Shown here piece by piece: positions 52,376-62,277 of a stretch of 64,000 bases of DNA (within the stretch, counting starts at the first letter, position 1; every line of letters begins with the position of its first letter). A program made the translations under genes and the position numbers. The notes under the pieces are model-generated. The model did no database searches and was not told the origin of the DNA. It saw only the letters and a list, made by a program, of their open reading frames with translations. The stretch is from NCBI RefSeq assembly GCF_036250695.1, contig NZ_CP109427.1:4526001-4590000 (forward strand), in the 5' to 3' direction. The DNA is from Streptomyces sp. NBC_01497 (GTDB lineage: Bacteria; Actinomycetota; Actinomycetes; Streptomycetales; Streptomycetaceae).

Positions 52376-52875
52376 GCAGACGAGCGTGCCACAGACGAGG
52401 AGTCCGTCGTGCCGGTCCCGAGCTCTCGCGGGTGCGGCTTGGCGTTCTGGAGCACCGCCGCCGTCTGCTTCGCCGACGCGATGCTCTTCTCGGGCGGCTT
52501 GACCTTCTTCAGCTTCAGCATCGCGAACCCGCCCAGAATGGCGGCGAGCACCACGAAGGCGCCGCCGACGATCAGGAACGACCAGGCGAGGCCGAGGCCG
52601 AGATTGTGGATGCCGTACGCGGCCGCGAAGCTGAAGACGGGCAGCGAGAACAGCAGGAAGACGCCCGCCACGCCGCCTGCGGCGCCGCCCGTCGCCCCCC
52701 GCTTGACGTCCTGCCGCAGCTCCGCCTTCGCGAGAGCGATCTCATCGTGCATCAGCTCCGACATCTCGGCCGTGGCGGCGGCGACCAGCTGACCGAGACT
52801 GCGGTCGGCTGGGACGGTCTCGACGACGGTGCCCGTCTTTACCGCGTCAGCAACCTGCTTGTCGGGGTCGCTCAT
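52372..52875 (-). CDS. Phage-holin-family (Actino_Holin-type) membrane protein
   Basis: A 167-residue protein with an amphipathic N-terminus (RSLGQLVAAATAEMSELMHD, EIALAKAELRQDVKRG) and two hydrophobic helices (GVAGVFLLFSLPVFSFAAAY; WSFLIVGGAFVVLAAILGGF). This matches the putative actinobacterial holin-like family found in core genomes; despite the name no lytic function is implied. The ATG at 52875 with GAGAGGGAG upstream begins the conserved protein; longer upstream reading is GC-rich noise. Confidence 0.85.
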   Translation of the reverse strand: MSDPDKQVADAVKTGTVVETVPADRSLGQLVAAATAEMSELMHDEIALAKAELRQDVKRGATGGAAGGVAGVFLLFSLPVFSFAAAYGIHNLGLGLAWSFLIVGGAFVVLAAILGGFAMLKLKKVKPPEKSIASAKQTAAVLQNAKPHPRELGTGTTDSSSVARSSA

Positions 52876-53522
52876 CGGTGACTCCCTCTCCTCGGCCGTA
52901 ACCGTTTTCTTGTGTCGTGCTTCTTCGTGTACCGGCGTCCGGCACCGGTGTCCGGGTATCCATGTGTCCGTTGTCAGATCATGCCGGACCGCCGCCGTCC
53001 TCGCGCGCTGCCCCCACGCGTCGTGGCCCGGAACTACGGTGTTACCCATCGGTACCCCCGCTTGCCCGCGTTCTACCCGCCCGATGTCGGCAACCCACCG
53101 GAGAGGCGGTACCCGGCCCGGGAACGGCGCCACGCGTCCGGAAAGCGGAACGACGCGCCCTGTATACGGAGCCGAGACGGGCCCGGGTGTCCGGGTACGG
53201 AGCCGAGACGGGCCCCGGTGTCCGGGCCACGATCGGATCAGGCACCCCTCGTCACGGGACCCGGACCGTGAACCTGGATCCGGATCAGGACCCGGCACTT
53301 GAACCCGGATCCGGAACTTGAACCCGGACCCGGATCGCGCGTGCCCATGCCGGAGACCTGTGCGGGCGGCCCGCGCGGCGGCGAGGACCGGTTCCGGTAG
53401 GACGAAAGCCGGGCCCGACACGGCGAGGACCGGTTCCGATACGACGAAGGGGGTGTGGGGTACGCGTACAGGCCGCGTACCCCCCACCCCCATCCGAGCC
53501 CGAGCCCAGGGGACCGATCAGG
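52876..53522. repeat. Repeat-rich intergenic region between acsA and the holin-like gene
   Basis: A 647-bp gap without a supported gene. It contains a 31-bp tandem duplication (53165-53195 and 53196-53226, one mismatch), a 28-bp direct repeat (53379-53406 and 53421-53448, two mismatches), and short AACCCGGATCCGGA-like reiterations around 53270-53335. These look like slippage-generated sequence. Confidence 0.8.
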
Positions 53523-55478
53523 TCACTCGTCGCTGGAGGCCGTCGGCAGCTGGCTCTGGATGAGGTCCATGACGGACGCGTCGGTGAGCGTGGTCACGTC
53601 ACCCAGCTGGCGGTTCTCCGCCACGTCCCGCAGCAGCCGCCGCATGATCTTGCCGGAGCGGGTCTTCGGCAGCTCCGCCACGGGCAGGATGCGCTTCGGC
53701 TTGGCGATCGGGCCGAGCGTGGCGCCGACGTGGTTGCGGAGTTCGGCCACCAGCCCGTCGTCCACCGAGGCGGTGCCGCGCAGGATGACGAACGCGACGA
53801 TCGCCTGGCCCGTCGTCTCGTCGGCCGCACCGACGACCGCCGCCTCGGCGACCTTCGGATGCGAGACGAGCGCCGACTCGACCTCCGTGGTGGAGATGTT
53901 GTGGCCCGAGATCAGCATGACGTCGTCGACCCGGCCCAGCAGCCAGATGTCACCGTCGTCGTCCCTCTTCGCGCCGTCACCCGCGAAGTACTTGCCCTCG
54001 AAGCGGGACCAGTACGTGTCGATGTAGCGCTGGTCGTCGCCCCAGACGGTGCGGAGCATCGACGGCCACGGCTCGGTCAGCACCAGGTAGCCGCCGCCTC
54101 CGTTGGGCACCTCGTGACCCTCGTCGTCCACCACGGTGGCCGAGATACCCGGCAGCGCGCGCTGTGCGGAGCCCGGCTTGGTCTCGGTGACACCCGGAAG
54201 CGGGGAGATCATGACGGCACCCGTCTCGGTCTGCCACCACGTGTCGACGATCGGGGTCTTGCCGCCGCCGATGTTCTCCCGGTACCAGATCCACGCCTCG
54301 GGGTTGATCGGCTCGCCGACCGACCCGAGTACGCGCAGGCTGGACAGGTCGAAGCGGGCCGGAATGTCGTCGCCCCACTTCATGAACGTGCGGATCGCCG
54401 TCGGCGCCGCGTACAGCAGCGTGACGCGGTACTTCTGGATGACCTCCCAGAACCGGCCCTGGTGCGGGGTGTCGGGGGTGCCCTCGTACATGACCTGCGA
54501 AACGCCGTTCGACAGCGGTCCGTAGACGATGTACGAGTGTCCGGTGACCCAGCCGATGTCGGCGGTGCACCAGTAGACGTCGCTCTCCGGCTTCAGGTCG
54601 AAGACCGCCTGATGCGTGTAGGACGTCTGGGTGAGGTAACCGCCCGACGTGTGCAGGATGCCCTTCGGCTTACCCGTCGTACCGGACGTGTACAGGATGA
54701 ACAGCGGGTGCTCGGCGTCGAACGCCTCGGGCGTGTGCTCCGGCGACTGGCGGTCCACGATGTCGTGCCACCACACGTCGCGGCTCGCGTCGAACTTCGT
54801 CTCCTGGCCCGTCCGGCGGACGACGAGGACGTGCTCGACCTGCGGGCACTTCGCGACGGCGTCGTCGATCGCGGGCTTGAGCGCGGTCGGCTTGCCGCGC
54901 CGGTGGCCGCCGTCCGCCGTGATGACGAGCTTGGCGTCGGCGTCCTGGATGCGGGAGGCCACGGCGTCCGCCGAGAAACCTCCGAAGACGACGGAGTGCG
55001 GCGCGCCGATCCGCGCGCAGGCCAGCATCGCGACGACGGCCTCGGGGATCATCGGCAGGTAGATGGCGACCCGGTCGCCCTTCGCCACGCCGAGCTCCAG
55101 GAGCGCGTTGGCCGCCTTGGAGACCTCGTCCTTCAACTGCGCGTACGTCAGGGTCCGGCTGTCGCCCGGCTCGCCCTCGAAGTGGATGGCGACGCGGTCG
55201 CCGTTGCCGGCCTCGACGTGGCGGTCCACGCAGTTGTACGCGACGTTCAGCTTGCCGTCCGCGAACCACTTCGCGAAGGGCGGGTTGGACCAGTCCAGTG
55301 TCTGCGTCGGCTCGGTGGCCCAGGTGAGCCGCCTCGCCTGCTCGGCCCAGAAGCCGAGCCGGTCCGCCGAGGCCTGTTCGTACGCCTCCGCCGTCACGTT
55401 GGCGTGCGCGGCCAGATCGGCAGGCGGTGCGAACCGACGCTCTTCCTTGAGCAGATTGGCCAGGCTCTCTTTGCTCAC
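53523..55478 (-). CDS. acsA: Acetyl-CoA synthetase (AMP-forming)
   Basis: A 651-residue acyl-adenylate-forming enzyme that activates acetate to acetyl-CoA. Motifs: [13 protein letters not shown] (P-loop), [10 protein letters not shown] (adenine binding), [10 protein letters not shown] hinge and the C-terminal [15 protein letters not shown], whose Lys is the catalytic, acetylation-controlled residue. CoA-binding YGPLSNG and [12 protein letters not shown] fit the family. The GTG at 55478 ([15 protein letters not shown] follows) is chosen with GGGAG five bases upstream; an in-frame ATG 12 bases earlier overlaps that site. Confidence 0.95.
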   Translation of the reverse strand: MSKESLANLLKEERRFAPPADLAAHANVTAEAYEQASADRLGFWAEQARRLTWATEPTQTLDWSNPPFAKWFADGKLNVAYNCVDRHVEAGNGDRVAIHFEGEPGDSRTLTYAQLKDEVSKAANALLELGVAKGDRVAIYLPMIPEAVVAMLACARIGAPHSVVFGGFSADAVASRIQDADAKLVITADGGHRRGKPTALKPAIDDAVAKCPQVEHVLVVRRTGQETKFDASRDVWWHDIVDRQSPEHTPEAFDAEHPLFILYTSGTTGKPKGILHTSGGYLTQTSYTHQAVFDLKPESDVYWCTADIGWVTGHSYIVYGPLSNGVSQVMYEGTPDTPHQGRFWEVIQKYRVTLLYAAPTAIRTFMKWGDDIPARFDLSSLRVLGSVGEPINPEAWIWYRENIGGGKTPIVDTWWQTETGAVMISPLPGVTETKPGSAQRALPGISATVVDDEGHEVPNGGGGYLVLTEPWPSMLRTVWGDDQRYIDTYWSRFEGKYFAGDGAKRDDDGDIWLLGRVDDVMLISGHNISTTEVESALVSHPKVAEAAVVGAADETTGQAIVAFVILRGTASVDDGLVAELRNHVGATLGPIAKPKRILPVAELPKTRSGKIMRRLLRDVAENRQLGDVTTLTDASVMDLIQSQLPTASSDE

Positions 55479-55629
55479 GACATCTCCCATTCCCAGGGCG
55501 TCCCTACGTTTCTCCCGCTAGCTCATCAGCCGGACGCCCACGTGACAAGAGCCGACGGGGAATTGGTTTAGACCTCTGTGGATGTGCGTCAGCCTACGCC
55601 CTCGGTACGTGTGCCCGGAGCGCGACGGA

Positions 55630-55657
55630 GCCCCTCCTCGTGCACGCGAGGAGGGGC
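55630..55657 (-). terminator. Hairpin after the SulP-carbonic anhydrase gene
   Basis: gcccctcctcg (55630-55640) and cgaggaggggc (55647-55657) with a six-base loop, 35 bp beyond the stop at 55692 on the minus strand. No strong T-run follows. Confidence 0.7.
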
Positions 55658-55691
55658 CCACACCGTCTCACGGATGGTTGCGCCGGGAACC

Positions 55692-58600
55692 TCAGGCGCG
55701 CGACCTGGTGGATTCGGCGGCGGTCACGCGGTGGAAGACGGCGACGGGGGCCGCCACCTGACCGGCTGTTCGCCGGGTCTGTGCCGTATCGACCCGGTCC
55801 CGGCCCTGGCCTCGCTCCAGGTCCAGGTTCTGGTCTCGGAATTGGTCCCGGTCCCCGGCCCGGTCTTGGTCTCGTTCCTTGCCGTCCTGGTCCTGGTCCC
55901 GGGCAGGGCCCGCTTCACGATCCCGGGTCAGGTCATGCGGATCTGCCTGCGGGCCGCTCCCCCCGGCCGGCGCCGGCCCGTCCTCGCTGAGCAGGTACGC
56001 CTGGGCCTCGCCGACATGGAAGTACATGCCGTGCAGCGTCAGCACCCCGTCCGCGAGGCGACGGGCCACCGATGTGTGCGCCCGCAGGTTGTCCAGTTGC
56101 TGGACGACATTGGTGAGGCACAACTGCTCCGCCGTGTCGGCCGTCGGGCGGGCGGAGAGCCGCGCCGCCGGGCCGAGCCCGTCGCGCATCCGCCGCAGGC
56201 TGGGCAGCCCGTGCCGCAGCCAGCGCCGCAGCGGGGTCGACGGCCCGGCCGCATCGCCCGCACCTGGAGCCCCGGCCGCACCGGAGCCCGAAGTGTCGGC
56301 ATCCCTCGCCGTAGTGGCGGCGGCGACGGCGGTGGCACGGTTTGTGGCTGTGGGTGCGGCGGTGACCGTGGCTGCGGCTGTGGAGTTGGTGTCGTCGTCG
56401 AGCAGTGCCTGCATCGCCCCGCAGCCCGAGTGCCCGCAGACCGTGATGGACTCCACGCGCAGGACGTCGACCGCGTACTCGATCGCGGCCGCCACCGAAT
56501 CGTCGCCGCCCTCCGCGCCCGGCAGCGGTACGAGGTTGCCGACGTTGCGCACGGTGAAGAGGTCACCAGGGCCGCTCGCCGTGATCATGCTCGTCACCAA
56601 CCGCGAGTCGGAGCAGGTCAGGAACAGCTGGGAGGGCCGCTGCCCCTCGCGCGCGAGCCGGGCCAGTTCGTCCCGCACCAGGGGTGCGGTGTTGCGCTGG
56701 AAGGCGCTGAGTCCGCTGGCCAGGCGGCTGGCACCGGAGGTGCGGGAGTCCCGGGTCCCTGCCGCTTCCGGCATGTCCCCCCGGCTCCGCTCGCGTTCCG
56801 GCCCGGAGCCGCACGGCTTGTCGTGGCCGTGCTCGCGGTCCGGCTCTGGCCCCTGCGCAGGGCCCAGATCAGGGCCCTGATCTCGGGTGAGCGCACGCCG
56901 GTGCCCGGGTTTCGGTCCCTCGTCCCGACGGCCGGGATTCCACTGCACGCCGTCCGGCAGCCGGCCGGTCAGCCGTCCTTTGCCCAACGGGTCGTGCCCC
57001 ACCCCCTCTTGCTCCACCCGCTCTTGCTCCAGCCGCTCGTCATCCTGCTGCCCGTCTTCCGGTTGCCCGTCATCCGGTTGCCCCGTGGGCTGCCGGCCGA
57101 TCCGCTGCGTGAGCCGACGCCTGAGGCGGCTTCCCGGCCCCGGAGCTCCCGGCACGGGCGGCTCGTCGCAGTGGTGGTTGCGCCACGGCGTCCAAGGGCG
57201 GCAGCAACTGCTCTCCTCACGCACGGGATCGGCGAAGCGGCCGCCCGCCCTGCCCGTGAACTCCACGGCTCCGCCGTGGGCCACGTGCGCCGCCCGCCAC
57301 TCGTGCAGCACCTCGTACGCGGCGTGGTCCATGAAGGACCCGTCGAGTTCCACGACGCACTGTGCGTGTTGCGGCACCTGGTGCAGGACGCGGGTGAGCC
57401 GTGGCACCGCGAGGAAGGTCAACTGCCCGCGTACACAGACGTGGTACGTGGCCGCGAGCGTCTTGATCGTGATGCGCGTACGGGTCAGCCCGCGCAGAGC
57501 GACCGCCACTGCGACGGCCCCGCCGACGGCCACGCCCTGCAGAACGCCGAAGAGGATGACCGACGCCACCGTCGCCACGTAGACCGGGAACTCCCGGTGC
57601 CGGTGCACGTTGCGGATGTGCGCGTACGACACCATCTGCACGCCGACCATCATGACCAGCGCGGCGAGCGCGGCCAGCGGGATCCGTTCGAGGGCGGAGA
57701 CGAGGAGCCCGGCGGCGAGCAGCACCCAGACGCCGTGCAGGATCGTGGACGCGCGGCCTGTCGCCCCGGCCCGCACGTTCGCCGAGCCGCGCACCGCGCC
57801 GCCGGAGACCGCGAGTCCCCCGAGAAGGCCGGACAAGGCGTTGGCTGCGCCCTGGGCGCGCAGTTCCCTGTCGAGGTCGGGACGGGGCCTCCGAGGCACG
57901 GGACGGGCTCCGGGACGACTCCCGGCGGCCGTGGCGCGGGCGGCGGCCAACTTGTCCACGGCGACTGCGGACAGCAGTGATTCGAGGCTCGCCACGAGGG
58001 TCATCGTGAGGACGGCCGTCAGCAGCGGGAGCACAGGGCCGCTCGGCAGGCCCGGCAGCACGTGCGCGCTCCAGGACGGCAGGTCGACGCGGGCGATGCG
58101 GGGCGCGGCGAAGGCTGCGACGCCTGTCGCGGCCCCGACGGAGACCAGAGCGGCCGGCACCTTCCCGATCGTTCCTCTCGCCCGGCCGGGAAGCCGGGGC
58201 CAGAGGATCAGGATGGTCAGGGTGAGCGCGCCGATCAGTGGTGACGCGGGCCCCACGTGGGCCAGTTGGTGCGGCAGCGCGGAGATGTTCGCCACGGCGG
58301 AGCTCTCCGGCGAGCCACCCAGCACGACATGCAGTTGGGCGAGCGCGATCGCGACGCCGATGCCCGCGAGGGTGCCGTGCACGATGGCCGGGCTGACGGC
58401 GAGTGCGGACCGAGCGGCCTTGAACGTGCCGAGCAGGATCTGCGTGAGTCCCGCACCGATGGTGATGACACAGGTGGTCCGCCACCCGAACTGCTGGATC
58501 ATCCCGGCGGTGACGACGGTCAGGCCGGCGGAGGGGCCGCTGACGAGGAGGGGCGATCCGCCGAGCGCGCCGGCGACGATTCCGCCGATGCCGGCGGACA

Positions 58601-58862
58601 GGAGCGCGGCGCCCAGTGGGGCGCCCATCGCCACGGCGAGGCCGAGCGACATGGGAATGGCGATCAGGAAGACGGTGATGGACGCCGACAGATCGGCGCC
58701 GGCGATACGGAATCGGCGGGGGCGGCGTCCGCCGGGCCCGTCGCCCGGGTCCCGCACGGGAACAGGCGGGCCGTGCGGGCGCTGGTGGCGAGGGGCGGAC
58801 GTGGTGCTCGCGGCGTCGGTACGGGCGGGGCCCGAGGCGGGGCCGGGTACGCGTGAAGACAT
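55692..58862 (-). CDS. SulP-family anion transporter fused to beta-carbonic anhydrase
   Basis: A 1056-residue fusion. Residues about 50-470 form the SulP transporter with roughly ten helices (ITVFLIAIPMSLGLAVAMGA at the start; GGLAVSGGAVRGSANVRAGA). A STAS-like region follows (FLAVPRLTRVLHQVPQHAQC, VVELDGSFMDHAAYEVL). A long charged linker of about 150 residues rich in Gln/Asp/Arg leads to a beta-carbonic anhydrase: zinc ligands in LTCSDSRL and CGHSGCGAM. The anhydrase is interrupted by a Thr/Ala-rich stretch of about 50 residues and ends in a repetitive RDQDQDG-type tail. It probably couples bicarbonate transport to CO2 hydration. ATG at 58862 with GAGGAG upstream. Confidence 0.9.
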   Translation of the reverse strand: MSSRVPGPASGPARTDAASTTSAPRHQRPHGPPVPVRDPGDGPGGRRPRRFRIAGADLSASITVFLIAIPMSLGLAVAMGAPLGAALLSAGIGGIVAGALGGSPLLVSGPSAGLTVVTAGMIQQFGWRTTCVITIGAGLTQILLGTFKAARSALAVSPAIVHGTLAGIGVAIALAQLHVVLGGSPESSAVANISALPHQLAHVGPASPLIGALTLTILILWPRLPGRARGTIGKVPAALVSVGAATGVAAFAAPRIARVDLPSWSAHVLPGLPSGPVLPLLTAVLTMTLVASLESLLSAVAVDKLAAARATAAGSRPGARPVPRRPRPDLDRELRAQGAANALSGLLGGLAVSGGAVRGSANVRAGATGRASTILHGVWVLLAAGLLVSALERIPLAALAALVMMVGVQMVSYAHIRNVHRHREFPVYVATVASVILFGVLQGVAVGGAVAVAVALRGLTRTRITIKTLAATYHVCVRGQLTFLAVPRLTRVLHQVPQHAQCVVELDGSFMDHAAYEVLHEWRAAHVAHGGAVEFTGRAGGRFADPVREESSCCRPWTPWRNHHCDEPPVPGAPGPGSRLRRRLTQRIGRQPTGQPDDGQPEDGQQDDERLEQERVEQEGVGHDPLGKGRLTGRLPDGVQWNPGRRDEGPKPGHRRALTRDQGPDLGPAQGPEPDREHGHDKPCGSGPERERSRGDMPEAAGTRDSRTSGASRLASGLSAFQRNTAPLVRDELARLAREGQRPSQLFLTCSDSRLVTSMITASGPGDLFTVRNVGNLVPLPGAEGGDDSVAAAIEYAVDVLRVESITVCGHSGCGAMQALLDDDTNSTAAATVTAAPTATNRATAVAAATTARDADTSGSGAAGAPGAGDAAGPSTPLRRWLRHGLPSLRRMRDGLGPAARLSARPTADTAEQLCLTNVVQQLDNLRAHTSVARRLADGVLTLHGMYFHVGEAQAYLLSEDGPAPAGGSGPQADPHDLTRDREAGPARDQDQDGKERDQDRAGDRDQFRDQNLDLERGQGRDRVDTAQTRRTAGQVAAPVAVFHRVTAAESTRSRA

Positions 58863-59654
58863 GTGTTTCCCGTCTCCTCTGGGGTGGCGCGGTCGCGGAA
58901 TGTGGTCCGGCGGCCGTGAGTCACGACGTGCAGTGGCGGGATCGATCCGTGATTCAAGGCTTGGTAAACGAATCGTAACTATCAGTAAAGTCTGTGTCAT
59001 GCGTCGAAGGGCGAATGGCGGAACTATTCACCCGCAATGATGAATAGTAATTTTTTATATTCGATCACGGGGATTTCCTTCGATGGTGTCGGCGAAAAGA
59101 AAGGGGGAGAGGGGTGACGGAAAGGGGCGAGGTGGACGCGGTGAAAGGGGCGTGTTCCGAAGCGGTGGAAACGTGCGGGGCCGGGGCGATCGGAATGCCG
59201 CCGGGCGCTGCGGGGTGCTACCGGACGCCATCGGATGTCGTGGGACGGCATCCGGACGCAATGGAGCGGCATAGGACGCTACGAACAACACGAGAATGCG
59301 GCGAAATGCGGCCGGTGAATCGGCGGGACGTGGATGGGGTGGGGGTACGACGAGGGGGGTGCTGAGATCGACGAGGGCGTGCGGGAAGCGGCGGGGGCGT
59401 GCGGGACCCGACGCGGGCATGACGGAGCCCCGACGCGGGCGTCGGGGCTGCTGAGGTCCGGTTCCGGCCTGGGGGCGCCGGCATCGTGGGTGCGGGGTGC
59501 GGGGTGCGGGGTGCGGGGTGCTGCGTGCTCGGCGCTCGGCGCTCCGGCCGGGGTTCGGAAGGCCGAGGGTGAGGCCGGGGGGTGCGGGGACCTGTAGTCC
59601 GGGGTTCGGGAGCCGGCGCGCCTGGGGGGAGGGGCCGGTCATGTGACCGGCCGG
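58863..59654. other. Intergenic region upstream of the transporter fusion
   Basis: A 792-bp gap. An AT-rich patch at about 58955-59090 (runs such as taattttttatatt near 59048) probably holds the transporter promoter. From about 59488 to 59522 there are four to five tandem ggggtgc units. Open frames in the GC-rich part have proline/arginine-rich translations and look non-coding. Confidence 0.5.
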
Positions 59655-60641
59655 TCAGCCGGGTTGCGGCACGGCGGCCGTCTCGCTCAGGACGAACGCC
59701 GGATCGACCTGCGAGGCGAGGTCGGCACCGGTCTTCGCGTTACCCCAGCTCTCCGCGTTCTTCAGGTGGAAGTGCACCATCTGCCGGGTGTACCGGGGCC
59801 AATCGCGGTGCTCGTACGACCGCAGGGCGGCTGCCTTCACGGTGTCCAGCGCGGCCCGGTTCGCCGGCTCCAACTGCCCGAACGGGGCGGGCCTGCCCTT
59901 TTCCATGGCGCGTACCCAGTTCGAGTGGGTGAGGGTGACGAGCAGGTCGTCGCCGACCTCTTCGCGCAGGAATTCCAGATCGGTCTCGTCCTGCACCTTG
60001 TTGCCCACGACCTTCAGCGCCACACCGAAGTCACGTGCGTATTGCTTGTACTGCCGGTAGACGGAGACGCCCTTACGGGTCGGCTCTGCCACCAGGAACG
60101 TCATGTCGAAGCGCGTGAACAGGCCGGAGGCGAAGGAGTCGGAGCCGGCGGTCATGTCCACCACGACGTATTCGTCGGGCCCGTCCACCAGGTGGTTCAG
60201 GCAGAGTTCGACGGCGCCGACCTTGGAGTGGTAGCAGGCGACGCCGAGATCGGCTTCCGTGAACGGGCCGGTGGCCATCAGCCGGATCTCGCCGTCGTCC
60301 AGCGCGACGCGGCGGGCGCAGGCGTCGTAGACCGGGTTGTCCTCCACGACGCGCAGCAGCCGCGAACCCCTGCCGGGGGGCGTCGTCTTGATCATGGCTT
60401 CGGCCGAGGCGATACGCGGATTGCTGCCCCGGACGTAGTCCTTGATCAGGGGAAGGTGCGCGCCCATCGCGGGAAGGGCGGCCGCCTCGGCCTCGGTGAG
60501 GCCGAGCGCGGCACCCAGGTGCTGGTTGATGTCGGCGTCGATGGCGACGACGGGTGTCCCGTCCGCCGCCAGACTGCGGATGAAGAGCGAGGACAGCGTG
60601 GTCTTGCCGCTGCCGCCCTTGCCCACGAAAGCGATCTTCAT
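59655..60641 (-). CDS. CooC/ParA-like P-loop ATPase
   Basis: A 328-residue MinD/CooC-type ATPase. It begins MKIAFVGKGGSGKTTLSSLF with the deviant Walker A (KGGSGKTT), VVAIDADINQHLG provides switch I, and YVVVDMTAGSDSFASG Walker B. Members insert metals into enzymes or act in positioning; its client is unknown. It occupies the place near ssd where Streptomyces genomes carry a gene of this type. The ATG at 60641 is preferred over a GTG six bases upstream. Divergent from the Fic-like gene (102 bp). Confidence 0.85.
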   Translation of the reverse strand: MKIAFVGKGGSGKTTLSSLFIRSLAADGTPVVAIDADINQHLGAALGLTEAEAAALPAMGAHLPLIKDYVRGSNPRIASAEAMIKTTPPGRGSRLLRVVEDNPVYDACARRVALDDGEIRLMATGPFTEADLGVACYHSKVGAVELCLNHLVDGPDEYVVVDMTAGSDSFASGLFTRFDMTFLVAEPTRKGVSVYRQYKQYARDFGVALKVVGNKVQDETDLEFLREEVGDDLLVTLTHSNWVRAMEKGRPAPFGQLEPANRAALDTVKAAALRSYEHRDWPRYTRQMVHFHLKNAESWGNAKTGADLASQVDPAFVLSETAAVPQPG

Positions 60642-60743
60642 GTTCACGTAGCGTAGTCGATCCGCTGCGGGGCGTCGCCGGGTTCCGTGAAGAATGCCAC
60701 TGGACGGTGGGTGATGTGACACGGGCGCGTAGCCTCGCTACCT

Positions 60744-61694
60744 ATGAGTAGGTCCGCCTCTGACGTCCCCGACGCCTCAGCCGACAGGTCGCACACGCCC
60801 CCGGGTGCCTCTGGTGCTCCCGACGGGGCCACGGCTGTGGCTGCCGTCCGGCGGGGGGACGATCCGCTCGCCGCCCTCGCCTCGCTCCCCGGCGTGCCCG
60901 ATGCGGTGGAATCCGTACGCAAGGCCGTCGACCGTGTCTACGGACACCGCGTGATGCGCCGGCGCAGCACGGAAATCACCTCCGAGGCGGCCTTGCGTGC
61001 CGCCCGCGGTTCCGCCGCGCTGTCCGGCGCGGACTGGGGGCTCGAAGAGGTCCGGCGGCGTACGGACTTCAGTGCGCAGGCGGAAGCCCGGACCGTGGGC
61101 GCCGCGCTGCGCGTCACGGCGGAGGCCGGGCAGTTGCTGTCCGTCTGGCGGCAGTCGCCCACGCGGGTACTCGCTCGGCTGCATCTGGTCGCGGCGGGCG
61201 GGGCGAGCGTCGGTGACGAACGGATCGGGCGGCCCCGGCTGGCGGACGAGCCGGCCGTGGAAGCGCCGGGCTGCGAGGCCGTGGGACCGCTGACCGAGGC
61301 GCCGCTGCCGGACCCGGCGGAGGTGGCCGGGCGACTCGACGGCCTCACCGAACTCGTCCTCGCACCGAGTGGCGCGCCGGCCCTGGTGACGGCGGCCGTC
61401 GTGCACGGCGAACTGCTGGCGCTGCGCCCCTTCGGTTCGTACAACGGGGTGGTGGCCCGTGCCGCCGAGCGGATCGTGCTGATCAACAGCGGGCTCGACC
61501 CGAAGTCGATCTGCCCCGCGGAGGTGGGCCACGCCGAACTGGGGCGTGCCGCGTACGCCGCGGCCTTCGCGGGCTACCTCTCCGGCACCCCGGGCGGCAT
61601 GGCCGCCTGGATCTCCCACTGCGGGCGAGCCGTGGAACTGGGCGTGAGGGAGTCGACGGCGGTCTGCGAGGCGCTCCAGCGGGGCGCGGCCTGA
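60744..61694 (+). CDS. Fic-fold-like protein with degenerate active-site motif
   Basis: A 316-residue protein. Its C-terminal part resembles a Fic domain: ALRPFGSYNGVVARAAERIV at 226-245 lines up with the Fic motif HPFxxGNGRxxR but has Arg228 in place of the catalytic His and Val236 in place of the first Arg. The N-terminal part has a helical section (ITSEAALRAARGSAALSGAD) like the Fic core entry helix. AMPylation activity is therefore doubtful. The first 40 residues are disordered. Neighbours are the CooC-like ATPase (divergent) and a convergent HAD phosphatase. Confidence 0.6.
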   Translation: MSRSASDVPDASADRSHTPPGASGAPDGATAVAAVRRGDDPLAALASLPGVPDAVESVRKAVDRVYGHRVMRRRSTEITSEAALRAARGSAALSGADWGLEEVRRRTDFSAQAEARTVGAALRVTAEAGQLLSVWRQSPTRVLARLHLVAAGGASVGDERIGRPRLADEPAVEAPGCEAVGPLTEAPLPDPAEVAGRLDGLTELVLAPSGAPALVTAAVVHGELLALRPFGSYNGVVARAAERIVLINSGLDPKSICPAEVGHAELGRAAYAAAFAGYLSGTPGGMAAWISHCGRAVELGVRESTAVCEALQRGAA

Positions 61695-61704
61695 GGCTGC
61701 TGGC

Positions 61705-61744
61705 GGGTTCACGGGTTCACGGGTTCACGGGTTCACGGGTTCAC
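61705..61744 (+). repeat. Five tandem GGGTTCAC octamers
   Basis: Perfect 8-bp units at 61705, 61713, 61721, 61729 and 61737, ten bases after the stop of the Fic-like gene. Likely slippage product. The remaining 700-bp gap to 62396 has a hairpin and a second octamer array but no convincing gene. Confidence 0.95.
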
Positions 61745-61901
61745 GCGCCGGCGGGCTGGCGGTGCCGGCGGCTCAACGGGCTCAAGCGCCGAGGGGAGAA
61801 CTGGGGCGTTCTCCGATCCGGCGGGCTGCCGAGTGCGCCCGCCCGGCTGTCGAGTGCGCCCGTGGCTCTCTCCGGCGCGGCGTCGCGACGGTGAAATGAG
61901 T

Positions 61902-61928
61902 GCGGCGGCACCCATGGGGTGCCGCCGC
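61902..61928. terminator. Perfect 12-bp hairpin between convergent genes
   Basis: gcggcggcaccc (61902-61913), three-base loop, gggtgccgccgc (61917-61928). It lies between the convergent Fic-like and HAD phosphatase genes and could terminate either transcript, though it lacks a T-run. Confidence 0.6.
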
Positions 61929-62229
61929 TGGCACGGTCGCCGGGTTACCAGGCGTCCTCGGATATGTGCCCATCAGGTCGGGTGCTTCGCCCGTGACCTG
62001 GTGCGGCTGGCCCGTAATCGACGGGTCGACGTCGCGTGGGTGCCCGGTTGCGTGCTCGGTCCGTTCGGCCTGTGCGTGTGTGAGGTGATCCTCTCGGATG
62101 TCCTTGGTCTCGCGGGCCGTTGATTCCTTTGTACTCCTGAGGCCACCGGGGCGGAACCCGGAACCAGTTAACTTTACTTTTAGGTTAAAACAGTTCAAAC
62201 AAGGACAAGTAGGGAACGACGGAGACGCC

Positions 62230-62277
62230 CGAGTGCCCAGGTGCCCGAGTGCCCAGGTGCCCAGGTGCCCAGGTGCC
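62230..62277 (+). repeat. Octamer array of CGAGTGCC / CAGGTGCC units
   Basis: Six 8-bp units: CGAGTGCC at 62230 and 62246, CAGGTGCC at 62238, 62254, 62262 and 62270. It lies about 120 bp beyond the HAD phosphatase stop. An AT-rich dyad (ttaac...gttaa, about 62167-62187) precedes it. Confidence 0.85.

Noticed and set aside
52372..52875. Prophage because of a holin-like gene
   Set aside because: The gene belongs to a core actinobacterial membrane-protein family and has no lysin, terminase or structural phage genes nearby.
53730..57980. Two long plus-strand frames opposite acsA and the SulP fusion
   Set aside because: Antisense shadows of well-defined genes with no family motifs or ribosome sites.
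59055..59642. 195-codon minus-strand frame before the CooC-like gene region
   Set aside because: Proline/arginine-rich translation with simple repeats, typical of non-coding GC-rich DNA.
61782..62198. 138-codon minus-strand frame in the Fic-HAD gap
   Set aside because: It spans the perfect hairpin at 61902-61928 and its translation shows no domain; start lacks a ribosome site.
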